A stretch of 64,000 nt of DNA from Deltaproteobacteria bacterium (lineage in GTDB: Bacteria; Myxococcota_A; Polyangia; Polyangiales; Polyangiaceae): positions 1 to 64,000 of the forward strand of contig QJWJ01000382.1 in assembly GCA_003235365.1 (NCBI GenBank), read 5' to 3'. Under the pieces are notes generated by a model that made no database searches, was not told the DNA's origin, and saw only the letters and a program-made list of their open reading frames with translations. The position numbers and the translations under genes were made by a program. How positions within the stretch are numbered: position 1 is the first letter of the stretch; each line of letters starts with the position of its first letter. Below, in pieces: positions 8,881 to 16,826 of the stretch.

Positions 8881-8985
8881 GCACTGCCCCCGCACGCACT
8901 GCCCCCGCACGCACTGCCCCCGCACGCACTGCCCCCGCACGCACTGCCCCTGCACGCGCTGCCCCCACACGCACTGCCTCACCGT
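8881..8985. repeat. 15-bp tandem repeat, about seven units
   Basis: The unit GCACTGCCCCCGCAC occurs four times perfectly (8881-8940), then twice with one to three changes (8941-8970), then once degenerately to about 8985. Because 15 is a multiple of three it stays open on both strands; on the minus strand it reads CVRGQ repeats just upstream of the likely DUF1592 start. It could be untranslated leader, an N-terminal extension or a slippage-prone spacer. Confidence 0.9.
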
Positions 8986-9439
8986 GTCGAACTCCCAATC
9001 ACCGAGTTGTTCTACGGGAACCGAGCAGAGCCCGCTACAGCAAAGCCCAGATGGTCACGAACGCGCGCGCCTGCGTGCAGAAGTGCCGTGGGCTTGGAGC
9101 GTTCATGGCGCAAGCGAGCCAGTTCGGGTCCCGCCATCGACGATGCAGGCGATCCCTGTGCGCACGATCCCTCGACGTCGCGCCCGCGCCACTGACGCGT
9201 GATGGAGATCAGTGGGTACGACATGGCATACGCACGCGGTGCAACACTGTGCAATGCCGCACCTCGGCGAGCGGCGGGCCATGACGAGAGCCGCTGAACC
9301 ACGCGGCAGGGCATCGGGCGGGTATTTTTTGGGGGGACAGGCGAGGGTCGTCATCAGTCGGACCTCACGAGGGGCGACTGATGGTTCGACGCGCCGTCAC
9401 CCCCCAAGAACCAATTTTCGATGATGCAGCGGAGACAAG
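8986..9439. other. Intergenic, no gene seen
   Basis: About 450 bases between two minus-strand units. Frames here lack family motifs and ribosome sites. The run TTTTTTGGGGGG at 9326-9337 is the only notable low-complexity element. The segment should hold the promoter for the DUF1592-DUF1552 pair, but I cannot assign -35/-10 elements. Confidence 0.4.
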
Positions 9440-9973
9440 TTACCGACCCGCATCGCGCCGAGCGGAACACGGCGCGCCAGCGGCGCCCTCGGCTTCACCG
9501 GCGTCAGCACCGAAGCACCCTGAGGCAACGTTCACCTCGGCCGCGACAGTGGCGGGAATCGTTCCGCCGCTGCCCTCGGGTGGCCCATCGACGACGGCGG
9601 GCTGTGGCTGAGCGCGTTCAGAACTCGGTTCCACGTCGGGAACTCCCGCGTCGGCAGCAACGGCAGTGGGTGCACCCGAGGCGACAGGGGATACTCCAGT
9701 ACCGGTGCCGGAAACGGGCGGATGGGTAGCAGGCGGCTCGGGAATGTACGGTTGCACCATTGACGGCTGCGGTCCCGGCGGGAATGGCGGCACGAACGGA
9801 CCCGTCCCGGTTGCTGGAACCGTGGGGAAAGTGGTGCCCTCGGGAGTCGGCGCCCCCGCCGGCGTCGCTTCCGGATTGCCGGATTCCGTCGAACTGCACG
9901 CCGTGCAGGCGAGCAACACGACCACCCATCGCTTTGGGCCACTGCGCTGTTTGCGATGCTGGTTCGAGGTCAT
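9440..9973 (-). CDS. Proline-rich lipoprotein paired with TIGR02147 regulator
   Basis: A 177-residue secreted lipoprotein. KRWVVVLLACTAC is the signal with lipobox, followed by SSTESGNPE and then a long Pro/Gly/Thr/Ala-rich low-complexity region with no folded domain evident. The start overlaps the stop of the upstream TIGR02147 gene by four bases (ATGA), indicating coupled expression. An S/T-E-x-GNP motif right after the lipid Cys next to a TIGR02147 gene looks like a lineage habit, which I infer from memory of similar pairs. It may be a surface or periplasmic spacer protein. Function is unknown. Confidence 0.7.
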   Translation of the reverse strand: MTSNQHRKQRSGPKRWVVVLLACTACSSTESGNPEATPAGAPTPEGTTFPTVPATGTGPFVPPFPPGPQPSMVQPYIPEPPATHPPVSGTGTGVSPVASGAPTAVAADAGVPDVEPSSERAQPQPAVVDGPPEGSGGTIPATVAAEVNVASGCFGADAGEAEGAAGAPCSARRDAGR

Positions 9974-10830
9974 CCGTCTGCTCCGTCTTCCGGCGTCTGA
10001 GTCAGCGGCATCATCTGCATGCCCACGTGAACGATCTGCGTGGCTTCGGGCTCGGCGTCGGACAAGTCCATCAACTCGCGGCGAAACGCTTGCAAACGCC
10101 CCTTCAGCTTCGAAATCCCGTCCGGGCCCATGCGCAACGTCACCGAAGCAACGTCGCGCTGATTGCCACCGAAGCGCTGCAGCGACGTCGCGGCGTGGCT
10201 GAGCATCGTCTGGTGGTATTGCACGAGGTGCAGCGAGCGAACGCGGTCGCTGCCCGTCGAGACGCTGCGCTGCACTTGCTGCAACCGCCCCTGCTCGTCG
10301 CGGGTGAGCAAACCGAGTTCGAGTAGAGTGTCAATCGCCGTTTCGGCTTCGTCGACGCTGATGGCAGGGCGCATGATGCTGGCAATCCACACCGGATCTT
10401 CTCGAAACACGCTGGTCGCGACCAGTTCACGGATGGCCGGCAAATACCAGCGCGAATGGTAGGTATCGTCGGAGACGTCGAGACGAAACGCCGTCCGATA
10501 GTGTTGAAAGCGCTTCAGCTCGCGATAGCGCATGCTGCGCTCTTCCAAGTCGCTAGCCTGACCAAAAGCCACGAGCGCCAGAAAGTACTCCGTCTGCACA
10601 TCGCTCAACGAGCAAGCCTTGGCAAAGCGCTTGGCCATGGGCTGAGTCAGGTTGCGTTGACCCTCGATCACGAGTTTGAGGTAATTGGGCGATCGCAGGT
10701 TGGCCTTGCGCGAAAAAGCCCGATAGCTGAGCCGCGCCGTTGCCTTCTTGAACACGTAGTAGTCGCTGAGAAACGCGCGGTAGTCGAGGTACGCGAAGAT
10801 TTCGACGGCATCACGTCCGGGGCTACCCAT
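9970..10830 (-). CDS. TIGR02147 / DUF4423 family probable regulator
   Basis: A protein of about 286 residues matching the TIGR02147 family, abundant in Fibrobacter and myxobacteria. IFAYLDYRAFLSDYY opens the family. RLSYRAFSRKANLRSPNYLKLVIEGQRNLT looks like a helix-turn-helix that resembles lambda-repressor-type domains. The C-terminal half (SRWYLPAIRELV, LLELGLLTRDEQGRLQQV) is the DUF4423 winged-helix part. These are probable DNA-binding regulators. I choose the ATG at 10830; an in-frame GTG at 10881 would add 17 residues. It is the first gene of a two-gene unit with the lipoprotein, which it may control. Confidence 0.85.
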   Translation of the reverse strand: MGSPGRDAVEIFAYLDYRAFLSDYYVFKKATARLSYRAFSRKANLRSPNYLKLVIEGQRNLTQPMAKRFAKACSLSDVQTEYFLALVAFGQASDLEERSMRYRELKRFQHYRTAFRLDVSDDTYHSRWYLPAIRELVATSVFREDPVWIASIMRPAISVDEAETAIDTLLELGLLTRDEQGRLQQVQRSVSTGSDRVRSLHLVQYHQTMLSHAATSLQRFGGNQRDVASVTLRMGPDGISKLKGRLQAFRRELMDLSDAEPEATQIVHVGMQMMPLTQTPEDGADG

Positions 10831-11056
10831 CGGACCGAGCTTGCCGGAAGCCCCGCGCCGTTTCCAGTAGTTGATGGTCACAGGCGGGTTTCACCGCTCG
10901 ATTCCGTATTCAACTCGGAATACACCCTACTGCCCGCTCCTCACCGTCACCCGAGTCGTTTCCACGAACGAGGCCCCGCTCCGTATCCACGTCGGTCTAC
11001 GAAACTTGCCCGCGGCTGCTCGCACGACGACACCCGACGCGACAACATCCCGGGCG

Positions 11057-12460
11057 ATGGTGGATCCCGAGCTCGCTTCACCCCCGTTGCTGCTGCGCTC
11101 CAGTAGGTTGCCGAATTGGCTCGGCCTCGACCCGCATTCGAATCGGCTCGTCCAGTTCCTACGGCGGCATCGCTTCAGCGCGGCGACGTGCCTGCTCGCG
11201 CCGTTGGTATTGCTCACCTGGACTCTGGGCAACGCCCGCTCGCCAGCGCAGTATCCGATCGATCTCATCCCGACGTACGTCGCGGGCAGGCTGTGGCTCG
11301 AAGGGCGGCCGCAAGCGATCTACCACGGAGGAGCGTGGATGCCCACCGGCGGTTTCGACGCGGCCTGGCTCGACGCGGTGGAGCGAGCGCACGTTGGCCT
11401 GCCGGACACCGCGTTCGTCTACAGCCCGACCTATCTGGCGCTGTTGCTCCCACTCATCGCGGTCACCAGCGCCCAGCAGTTCTTTTGGTGCTTCGCCGCG
11501 CTCAACGCCGCTTGCGCCGTCGTCGTCGGTCGAACGTGTGCGCGCCTCGCTGGGTTGCCTGACGGTTGGCCATCGCTTTCGGTCGCGCTGCTGGCGGCAA
11601 GCTCATTTCCCGCTAGTTACGCGGGCTTGCTCGGGCAAAACGTGCTGCCGACGGCGGCGCTGATGTTGCTCGGTTTCGATGCCGTCGGCCGCGGTCGGCG
11701 CTGGTGGTTATTGCCGCTGTTGCTCGCCAGCGCGTTCAAACCCTGGGCAATCGGCTCGCTCGGCGTGTTGCTCCTGGGGCGCAAGCACCGGCAATTCCTG
11801 CTCGGACTGTTCGCTCACGCACTGATGTTCGGCGTCGCGCCGCGCCTGCTATTTCCCGACGTTCTGCTCGCCGGCTACCGCGCGGTTCTCGGCGATCTTT
11901 CGACCACCAGCGTGCTGGCCTTCAACAGCATCGGCCTGCGCGCGCTGGCGGAGCGCCTCGCCTCCCCCGATTGGACGCTCAACGTCGCGCAGTGGGCCAA
12001 ACACGGCCATGCCAGCTTTGCGCAGCTGGTCATCGAAGCACTGTTTGCGGCAGCGTGCACGCTCGCCATCAGTTGGATCGCCCGCAACCGTCGCCCCGAC
12101 TTCACGACTCTGTACACCTGCTGCATGGCACTGGCCTTGGGGGTACTCGGCACGTGTTGGTCGCACTACTTGGTGTTCGCCTTGCCGGTGGTGTGCCGGG
12201 CGGCGTTTCGACCCACGCAGCCAGCGGCGCGCTGGTTGGCCGTTGCGGCGGCGTTTTGGATGCTGGCACTGATGTCGGTCGCCGCGCCGCCCCTGCCCTG
12301 GCTGCGCCCGGAGCGATTGTGGGCGCTGGTCTATTCTGCTCCGTTGCTGTTGTCACTGGCGGTCGCGTGGCTGCAGCTGTGGGGCCGCGGGTCTGCGACA
12401 GATACCCAGCCGACGCCTACGATTCGCCAGCGCGCCGAGACAGCTGCATCGCGTAAGTGA
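11057..12460 (+). CDS. GT87-type polytopic membrane glycosyltransferase (DUF2029-like)
   Basis: A 467-residue inner-membrane protein with about ten hydrophobic helices. It resembles GT87/DUF2029 polyprenyl-phosphate-dependent mannosyltransferases. After a first helix (ATCLLAPLVLLTWTL) comes a periplasmic loop with DLIPTYVAGRLWLEG and AIYHGG, then YSPTYLALLLPL, GQNVLPTAALMLLGF and LLASAFKPWAIGSLGVLLL, all family-like. It probably adds a sugar from a lipid-linked donor outside the membrane. The ATG at 11057 is chosen; the frame upstream has non-coding texture. Its last 44 bases overlap the 3' end of the convergent methyltransferase-like gene. Confidence 0.82.
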   Translation: MVDPELASPPLLLRSSRLPNWLGLDPHSNRLVQFLRRHRFSAATCLLAPLVLLTWTLGNARSPAQYPIDLIPTYVAGRLWLEGRPQAIYHGGAWMPTGGFDAAWLDAVERAHVGLPDTAFVYSPTYLALLLPLIAVTSAQQFFWCFAALNAACAVVVGRTCARLAGLPDGWPSLSVALLAASSFPASYAGLLGQNVLPTAALMLLGFDAVGRGRRWWLLPLLLASAFKPWAIGSLGVLLLGRKHRQFLLGLFAHALMFGVAPRLLFPDVLLAGYRAVLGDLSTTSVLAFNSIGLRALAERLASPDWTLNVAQWAKHGHASFAQLVIEALFAAACTLAISWIARNRRPDFTTLYTCCMALALGVLGTCWSHYLVFALPVVCRAAFRPTQPAARWLAVAAAFWMLALMSVAAPPLPWLRPERLWALVYSAPLLLSLAVAWLQLWGRGSATDTQPTPTIRQRAETAASRK

Positions 12461-13283
12461 CGTAGCTGCGATCCGGCCCTTGGTGCCAATACCAGGCGGG
12501 CCGCAACACCTCGGCACGGATACCCCGCGCGAGCAACGGGTCGTCCTCGATCGTCGCCGACAACAGCGGCGGGTATGCGATTGAAAACCCACCGCCGCTC
12601 GCGACCAGCTCGGCCAGGAGCTCGCTGGCGTCCCGCGGCGCGGATTCGGCTTCGACGGCAGCCAACTCGGTGACCAAGAACGCCTCCCCGCTCGGCGCCA
12701 GCAACGCATCGAGCAGCCGCAAGTGCGTGAGCAGCGTCGTTTGGCTCGCCGCTGCAAACAGCCGATGCTGATCACCCAGCACGTCGACGACCATCAGTTG
12801 CAGTTGGGTCAGGACACAGCCCGACAGCACACAGTCGAAGTGCCGGCCGAGCTTCGTCGCGACAGCCTGCGCCACGGTTTGGGGGAATCGCAACAACCCC
12901 TCCTCACTCACTTGCATGGCCTTCCAGCGCGGTAGTGCATCGACGAGGCCACTGATGTCCAGCGGCGCGTGCACGACGAACCTGCCGCGACGGTCGGCAC
13001 TCACGCGAGCAGCGGCGGCGGTCACGGCGCGCTCGTCGAGGTCGACCAAGTGCACCTCGTCGTACGCCTCGGCGACGACGTCCAAGTCCAGGTCGTTGCA
13101 GTTGCCCGCCCCCAACACACACAGCGCCGACCGATGAGCGGCGCCGCGAACCAGCTCCGTGACGCGGGCGCGGTGCGAGGCGAAGCGCTGCCGCTGAGCC
13201 GCGGTGCTCGCGTTGGCCTTGCGTTGCCGCGCGATCGCGGCGCGCAGCTCGGGGTTCAAGAAGCGCTTGCGGGGTTTGGCCAC
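12417..13283 (-). CDS. SAM-dependent methyltransferase-like protein
   Basis: A protein of about 288 residues. ALCVLGAGNCNDLDLDVVAE is a glycine-rich SAM-binding motif I and EVHLVDLDE the acidic motif II; FDCVLSGCVLTQLQ sits where motif IV would be. A basic N-terminal helix (KPRKRFLNPELRAAIARQRK) precedes the fold. The substrate is unknown. The GTG at 13283, preceded by CAGGGAT, is chosen because the frame above it is Arg/Cys-rich and reads as a shadow of the divergent gene. The 3' end overlaps the membrane glycosyltransferase gene tail to tail. Confidence 0.75.
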   Translation of the reverse strand: MAKPRKRFLNPELRAAIARQRKANASTAAQRQRFASHRARVTELVRGAAHRSALCVLGAGNCNDLDLDVVAEAYDEVHLVDLDERAVTAAAARVSADRRGRFVVHAPLDISGLVDALPRWKAMQVSEEGLLRFPQTVAQAVATKLGRHFDCVLSGCVLTQLQLMVVDVLGDQHRLFAAASQTTLLTHLRLLDALLAPSGEAFLVTELAAVEAESAPRDASELLAELVASGGGFSIAYPPLLSATIEDDPLLARGIRAEVLRPAWYWHQGPDRSYVTYAMQLSRRAGES

Positions 13284-13435
13284 ATCCCTGAGTACTCGGC
13301 AGCCTCGACGGAAACAAGGGGCATCCCCGCGGCGCTTGCGGGCCAATCGAACCAAGAACTCGACGCCTCGCGGGTTCCAGCACAGACTGCATCCGTGCCG
13401 CCCAGCAGCACGGCGACACCAAACCGCGCCAACCG

Positions 13436-14260
13436 ATGCTCGACGACAGCCGCCGCTCGCTTCTCTTCTTCGCACTGATCGTGCTGCAAGGGTCGACCTG
13501 CGTCGGTTGCGCTCTGGGCGAACCGTATGCCCAGGCCGCGCCACGAACGACGGCTGACCCAACGCAGCAGCAACGACCGGCCCCGTCGCAGCGGCTCACG
13601 GTGCAGAGCAAACCTCCTCCCGGGCATCGGGCGGCGACGCCACTGCGCGACGCAGACATCGATTGGACCGCCAACCCGGTGATGAAAGTCCTCGGAAGAA
13701 TCGCGCAGGCGGGTGTCGACCTGAAGTACTCCGCGACGACCCGCGTCGACGAGACGCGAGGCCGCTACCACTTCGACTGTTCGGGGATGACCCAGTGGGT
13801 ACTGCGCAAGGCGGCTCCCGTTGCGGCCCAGGCCGCCGCGTGGAAGCTGCCACGCCGTCCACTTGCTGCGGACTACGCACGCCGCATCGCAAAAGCTCCC
13901 AGCAACGAGCCGAAACACGGTTGGCAGCGCATCGAGAGCCTCGAAGATGCACGCCCCGGGGACGTCATCGCCTGGGTCAAGCCGAAGATCATCCAGTCGC
14001 GCTACACCGGGCACGTCGCGTTCATCGCGCTGCCACCGGTGCGTGTTACGGGTTACAGCGATGCCTACCTGGTGCGCGTCATCGACTCGACCAGCCTGCT
14101 GCATCACGACGACACCCGCCAGGACCACTCGGGTTTCGGGCTGGGAACGATCCTGCTCGTGGTCGACACCGACACGGGCGCGCCGCGAGCCTACGGCTGG
14201 GTCGGGCTCCAGTGGCGCGCCTTCGAAACCCAAATCGCCATCGGCCGTCCCGTTCGTTGA
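13436..14260 (+). CDS. NlpC/P60-like exported cysteine peptidase
   Basis: A 274-residue exported protein. The signal (LLFFALIVLQG) is followed by Cys 22 and Cys 25, so it may be a lipoprotein, although the lipobox is weak. A low-complexity Pro/Gln linker to about residue 65 leads to a papain-like domain. FDCSGMTQWVL gives nucleophile Cys 115 and TGHVAFI the catalytic His 193, as in NlpC/P60 and CHAP-like amidases that cut peptidoglycan peptides. The domain is longer than a minimal NlpC domain (an insert around 130-165). It likely acts on the cell wall. It is divergent from the methyltransferase-like gene, with 150 bases between them. Confidence 0.8.
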   Translation: MLDDSRRSLLFFALIVLQGSTCVGCALGEPYAQAAPRTTADPTQQQRPAPSQRLTVQSKPPPGHRAATPLRDADIDWTANPVMKVLGRIAQAGVDLKYSATTRVDETRGRYHFDCSGMTQWVLRKAAPVAAQAAAWKLPRRPLAADYARRIAKAPSNEPKHGWQRIESLEDARPGDVIAWVKPKIIQSRYTGHVAFIALPPVRVTGYSDAYLVRVIDSTSLLHHDDTRQDHSGFGLGTILLVVDTDTGAPRAYGWVGLQWRAFETQIAIGRPVR

Positions 14261-14353
14261 GCGACGGTCCAGAGCTGGCCTCCCGTCTGTAACACGTTTG
14301 GAGATCCGCGAAGCCTCTTTAGGGGATGTCGGTCTGCCGCGGCACACGTCGCG

Positions 14354-15301
14354 ATGAGCCTGCACGCGACGAGCGGCGCGGCGCGTTTTGATCTTCGCGT
14401 CGTCTTCGATTATCACCCGAGCGTGTCCAGCTCCCAGCCGTCGGCCAATTCCACCCGCGAAGCCCGCGTGAAGGAGTACTACGACCACAATTCGCGACGC
14501 TTCTTGCGCTTTGGGCAGGGCGGCGAGCAGGCGGCGATCCACCGGGCGGTTTGGGGCCCTGGCGTAGTGGACCGGGCCGCCGCATTTCAGTACGTCAACG
14601 AGCTCGTGCTGCAGCGCTTGCGGGACGTCGGCAGCAACGCCGATGATGACGGGCCCGTCGTGGTCGACATGGGATGCGGCGTCGGTGCCAGCCTGCTGTA
14701 CCTGGCAGAGCGCACACCGCTGAGCGGACTCGGCGTGACCCTGAGTCCCGTCCAAGCGGCGATGGCGAGCGCGCGCTTCGCTGACAGCGTGCACCAAGGC
14801 CGACTGCGCTGTGCCCAGGGCAGCTTCCTTCAGCTGCCGGTGGATCCCGGCACGGTCGATGTCGCATTCTCCATCGAGGCGTTCATCCACGCCGCTGATG
14901 ACAGAGAATTCTTCGACGAGGCCGCGCGCGTACTCAAACCCGGTGGACGCCTGTTGCTGTGTGACGACTTTCTGGTCGAGCGTGACCCGGCGCGAGCAAC
15001 GGCGCGCCGGGCGCGTCTCCTCGACGAGTTCGTCGCACGCTGGCACGCCAACTCGCTTTGCTGCCCCACCGAACTCGCCGCGCTCACGCCGCATTTGAAA
15101 CTCGTCGAAGACATCGACCTGACACCCTACCTCGAACTCGGCAGGCCCCGCGATCACCTGATCCGCGCCATGTTGGCGCTCGGTCGGCATTTGCCCATCC
15201 GCTCGCCGTATTGGGACAGTCTGCGCGGGGGCGATGCGCTGCAGCAGTGCCTCAAACGGCAGATCGTCAGCTATCGCTTCTTGGTGTTCGAGCGCAGCTG
15301 A
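14354..15301 (+). CDS. SAM-dependent methyltransferase (UbiE / tocopherol-MT-like)
   Basis: A protein of up to 315 residues. VVVDMGCGVGASLLYLAE is motif I, LSGLGVTLSPVQ motif II, VDVAFSIEAFIHAADDREFF motif IV, and ARVLKPGGRLLLCDDFL the post-motif strand. The pattern matches small-molecule methyltransferases of the ubiquinone/tocopherol/sterol type. VKEYYDHNSRRFLRFG near residue 39 is the usual start of the fold, so translation could begin at an internal codon; the ATG at 14354 is the outermost good start. The substrate is unknown. The convergent trkH gene follows after 46 bases. Confidence 0.85.
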   Translation: MSLHATSGAARFDLRVVFDYHPSVSSSQPSANSTREARVKEYYDHNSRRFLRFGQGGEQAAIHRAVWGPGVVDRAAAFQYVNELVLQRLRDVGSNADDDGPVVVDMGCGVGASLLYLAERTPLSGLGVTLSPVQAAMASARFADSVHQGRLRCAQGSFLQLPVDPGTVDVAFSIEAFIHAADDREFFDEAARVLKPGGRLLLCDDFLVERDPARATARRARLLDEFVARWHANSLCCPTELAALTPHLKLVEDIDLTPYLELGRPRDHLIRAMLALGRHLPIRSPYWDSLRGGDALQQCLKRQIVSYRFLVFERS

Positions 15302-15347
15302 GGGGCAAACCCAGGCAGAGCTCGCAACCATCGAGCAGCGCTGCTCG

Positions 15348-16808
15348 TCAACCGCCGCCGCGCAAGCGCAATCCGCGCAGCACGTCGTGGTGCAGCAGAG
15401 CGAGCACGGTGACGATCTCCAAGCGACCGAGCCACATGGCAAAGGTCAAGATCAGCTTGGAGACATCGTCGAACCCGGCGAAGCTGCCCATCGGCCCCGC
15501 CATGCCGAAACCCGGACCGATGTTGCCCAAGCACGCCAAGGCCGCCGAGTAGCCGAGGATCAAATCGGCACCGAGCAGCACCAGCGCCGTACCGATCACG
15601 AAATGCCCGAGCATGAACAGCGCCACGAGCGTGAACACCGAGCGCATGATGTCGTTGCTGACCGGCGATCCCTTGTAGCGAATCGGCAGCACGCTGCGCG
15701 AGTGGAGCGTCAGGCGGATCTCGCGCAGCACGTGTTTGATCACGAGCAGCAAGCGGACGGCTTTGGGCCCGCCCGCCGCCGACCCGGCGCAGCCACCGAT
15801 CAACATCGCGACGATCAGCAACGCGCGTGCCGAGTCTTGCCACAGGTTGAAGTCGGTACTGGCGAAACCGGTGCTCGAAATCACGCTCGAAATCTGAAAG
15901 AAGCCCAGGCGCAGCGCCTCGTGCACGGAGACGTCCGGCCCGACCAAAACCACCGCGACCCCCGCACTGAGCAGAACGATGGCGCCCAGATAGAACAGGA
16001 ACTCGCCATCCTGAAAGAACCCCCAGATCCGCCCGGTGAAGACCTTGTATTGCAGCGTGAAGCTCGCTCCAGCCAAGGTCATGAACAGGGTCAGAATCCA
16101 CTCGGCACTGACGCTGTGGTAGCCCTGTATCGATTCGGGGTTCGGCGAGAAACCTCCCGCGGCCAGCGTGGTGAACGCGTGATTGACCGAGTCGTACCAA
16201 CCGAAACCACTGACGACGTGCAGAGAGGCCGCGGTCAAGAAAGTCAGGATGATGTACAGAACCCACAGCCGGCGTGCGCCGGCACGGATCTGCGGGCTGA
16301 CGGCCTCCGACGGCGCGCCTGAGGCTTCGGCAAAGAACATCTGCCGACCGGCGATCCCCAGCCGGGGCAGGACCAAGATGAACAGCGCAATCACCCCCAA
16401 ACCGCCAAACCACTGCGTCATCGACCGCCACAAGAAGAACGCGCGATCGTAGGGTGAGAAGTCGGCCAAGATGGTCGCGCCGGTCGTGGTGAACCCCGAG
16501 AACGATTCGAAGAACGCATCGACGAACGTCAGGCCGTAGAACGCGTACGGGATGGCACCCGCCACGGCGACGAACAACCACGTCAGAGCGACGACCGCAA
16601 GTGCCTCTTCTCGAAAGAACGTAGTGTGTTTGGCAGGCGTGGCCGACATCAACGTCCCCGCAATGAACGCCACCAACGCGCTGATCCCGAAGCGCACGGC
16701 CGATTCGGTGTGTCCATCGAACAGCGCCAAAACCAGCGGTGGCACGAACACCACCGGGAAGCGTCGCAGAATCTGCCCGACGAGACTCAAAACCAACAAC
16801 AGCCGCAC
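15348..16808 (-). CDS. trkH: Trk potassium uptake protein TrkH
   Basis: A 486-residue integral membrane potassium translocating subunit. The four pore loops of the TrkH/KtrB fold are visible: SGFTTTGAT, TTLAAGGFS, SSTGFAS and LGNIGPGFG, each contributing a selectivity-filter glycine. TQWFGGLGVIALFILVLP is the characteristic TrkH stretch. It starts 18 bases after trkA stops, so the two are an operon and TrkA should gate this channel from the cytoplasm. Length and motifs are normal, so it is expected to be functional. Confidence 0.96.
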   Translation of the reverse strand: MRLLLVLSLVGQILRRFPVVFVPPLVLALFDGHTESAVRFGISALVAFIAGTLMSATPAKHTTFFREEALAVVALTWLFVAVAGAIPYAFYGLTFVDAFFESFSGFTTTGATILADFSPYDRAFFLWRSMTQWFGGLGVIALFILVLPRLGIAGRQMFFAEASGAPSEAVSPQIRAGARRLWVLYIILTFLTAASLHVVSGFGWYDSVNHAFTTLAAGGFSPNPESIQGYHSVSAEWILTLFMTLAGASFTLQYKVFTGRIWGFFQDGEFLFYLGAIVLLSAGVAVVLVGPDVSVHEALRLGFFQISSVISSTGFASTDFNLWQDSARALLIVAMLIGGCAGSAAGGPKAVRLLLVIKHVLREIRLTLHSRSVLPIRYKGSPVSNDIMRSVFTLVALFMLGHFVIGTALVLLGADLILGYSAALACLGNIGPGFGMAGPMGSFAGFDDVSKLILTFAMWLGRLEIVTVLALLHHDVLRGLRLRGGG

Positions 16809-16826
16809 GTCTCGGTCCTTCTCGGC

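Noticed and set aside
8881..8985. Short regular repeats as a CRISPR array
   Set aside because: The units are contiguous 15-mers with no spacers and no cas genes are nearby.
7887..9284. A 465-codon plus-strand frame opposite the DUF1592 gene
   Set aside because: Arg/Ser/Pro-rich shadow extended by the 15-bp repeat that keeps every frame open.
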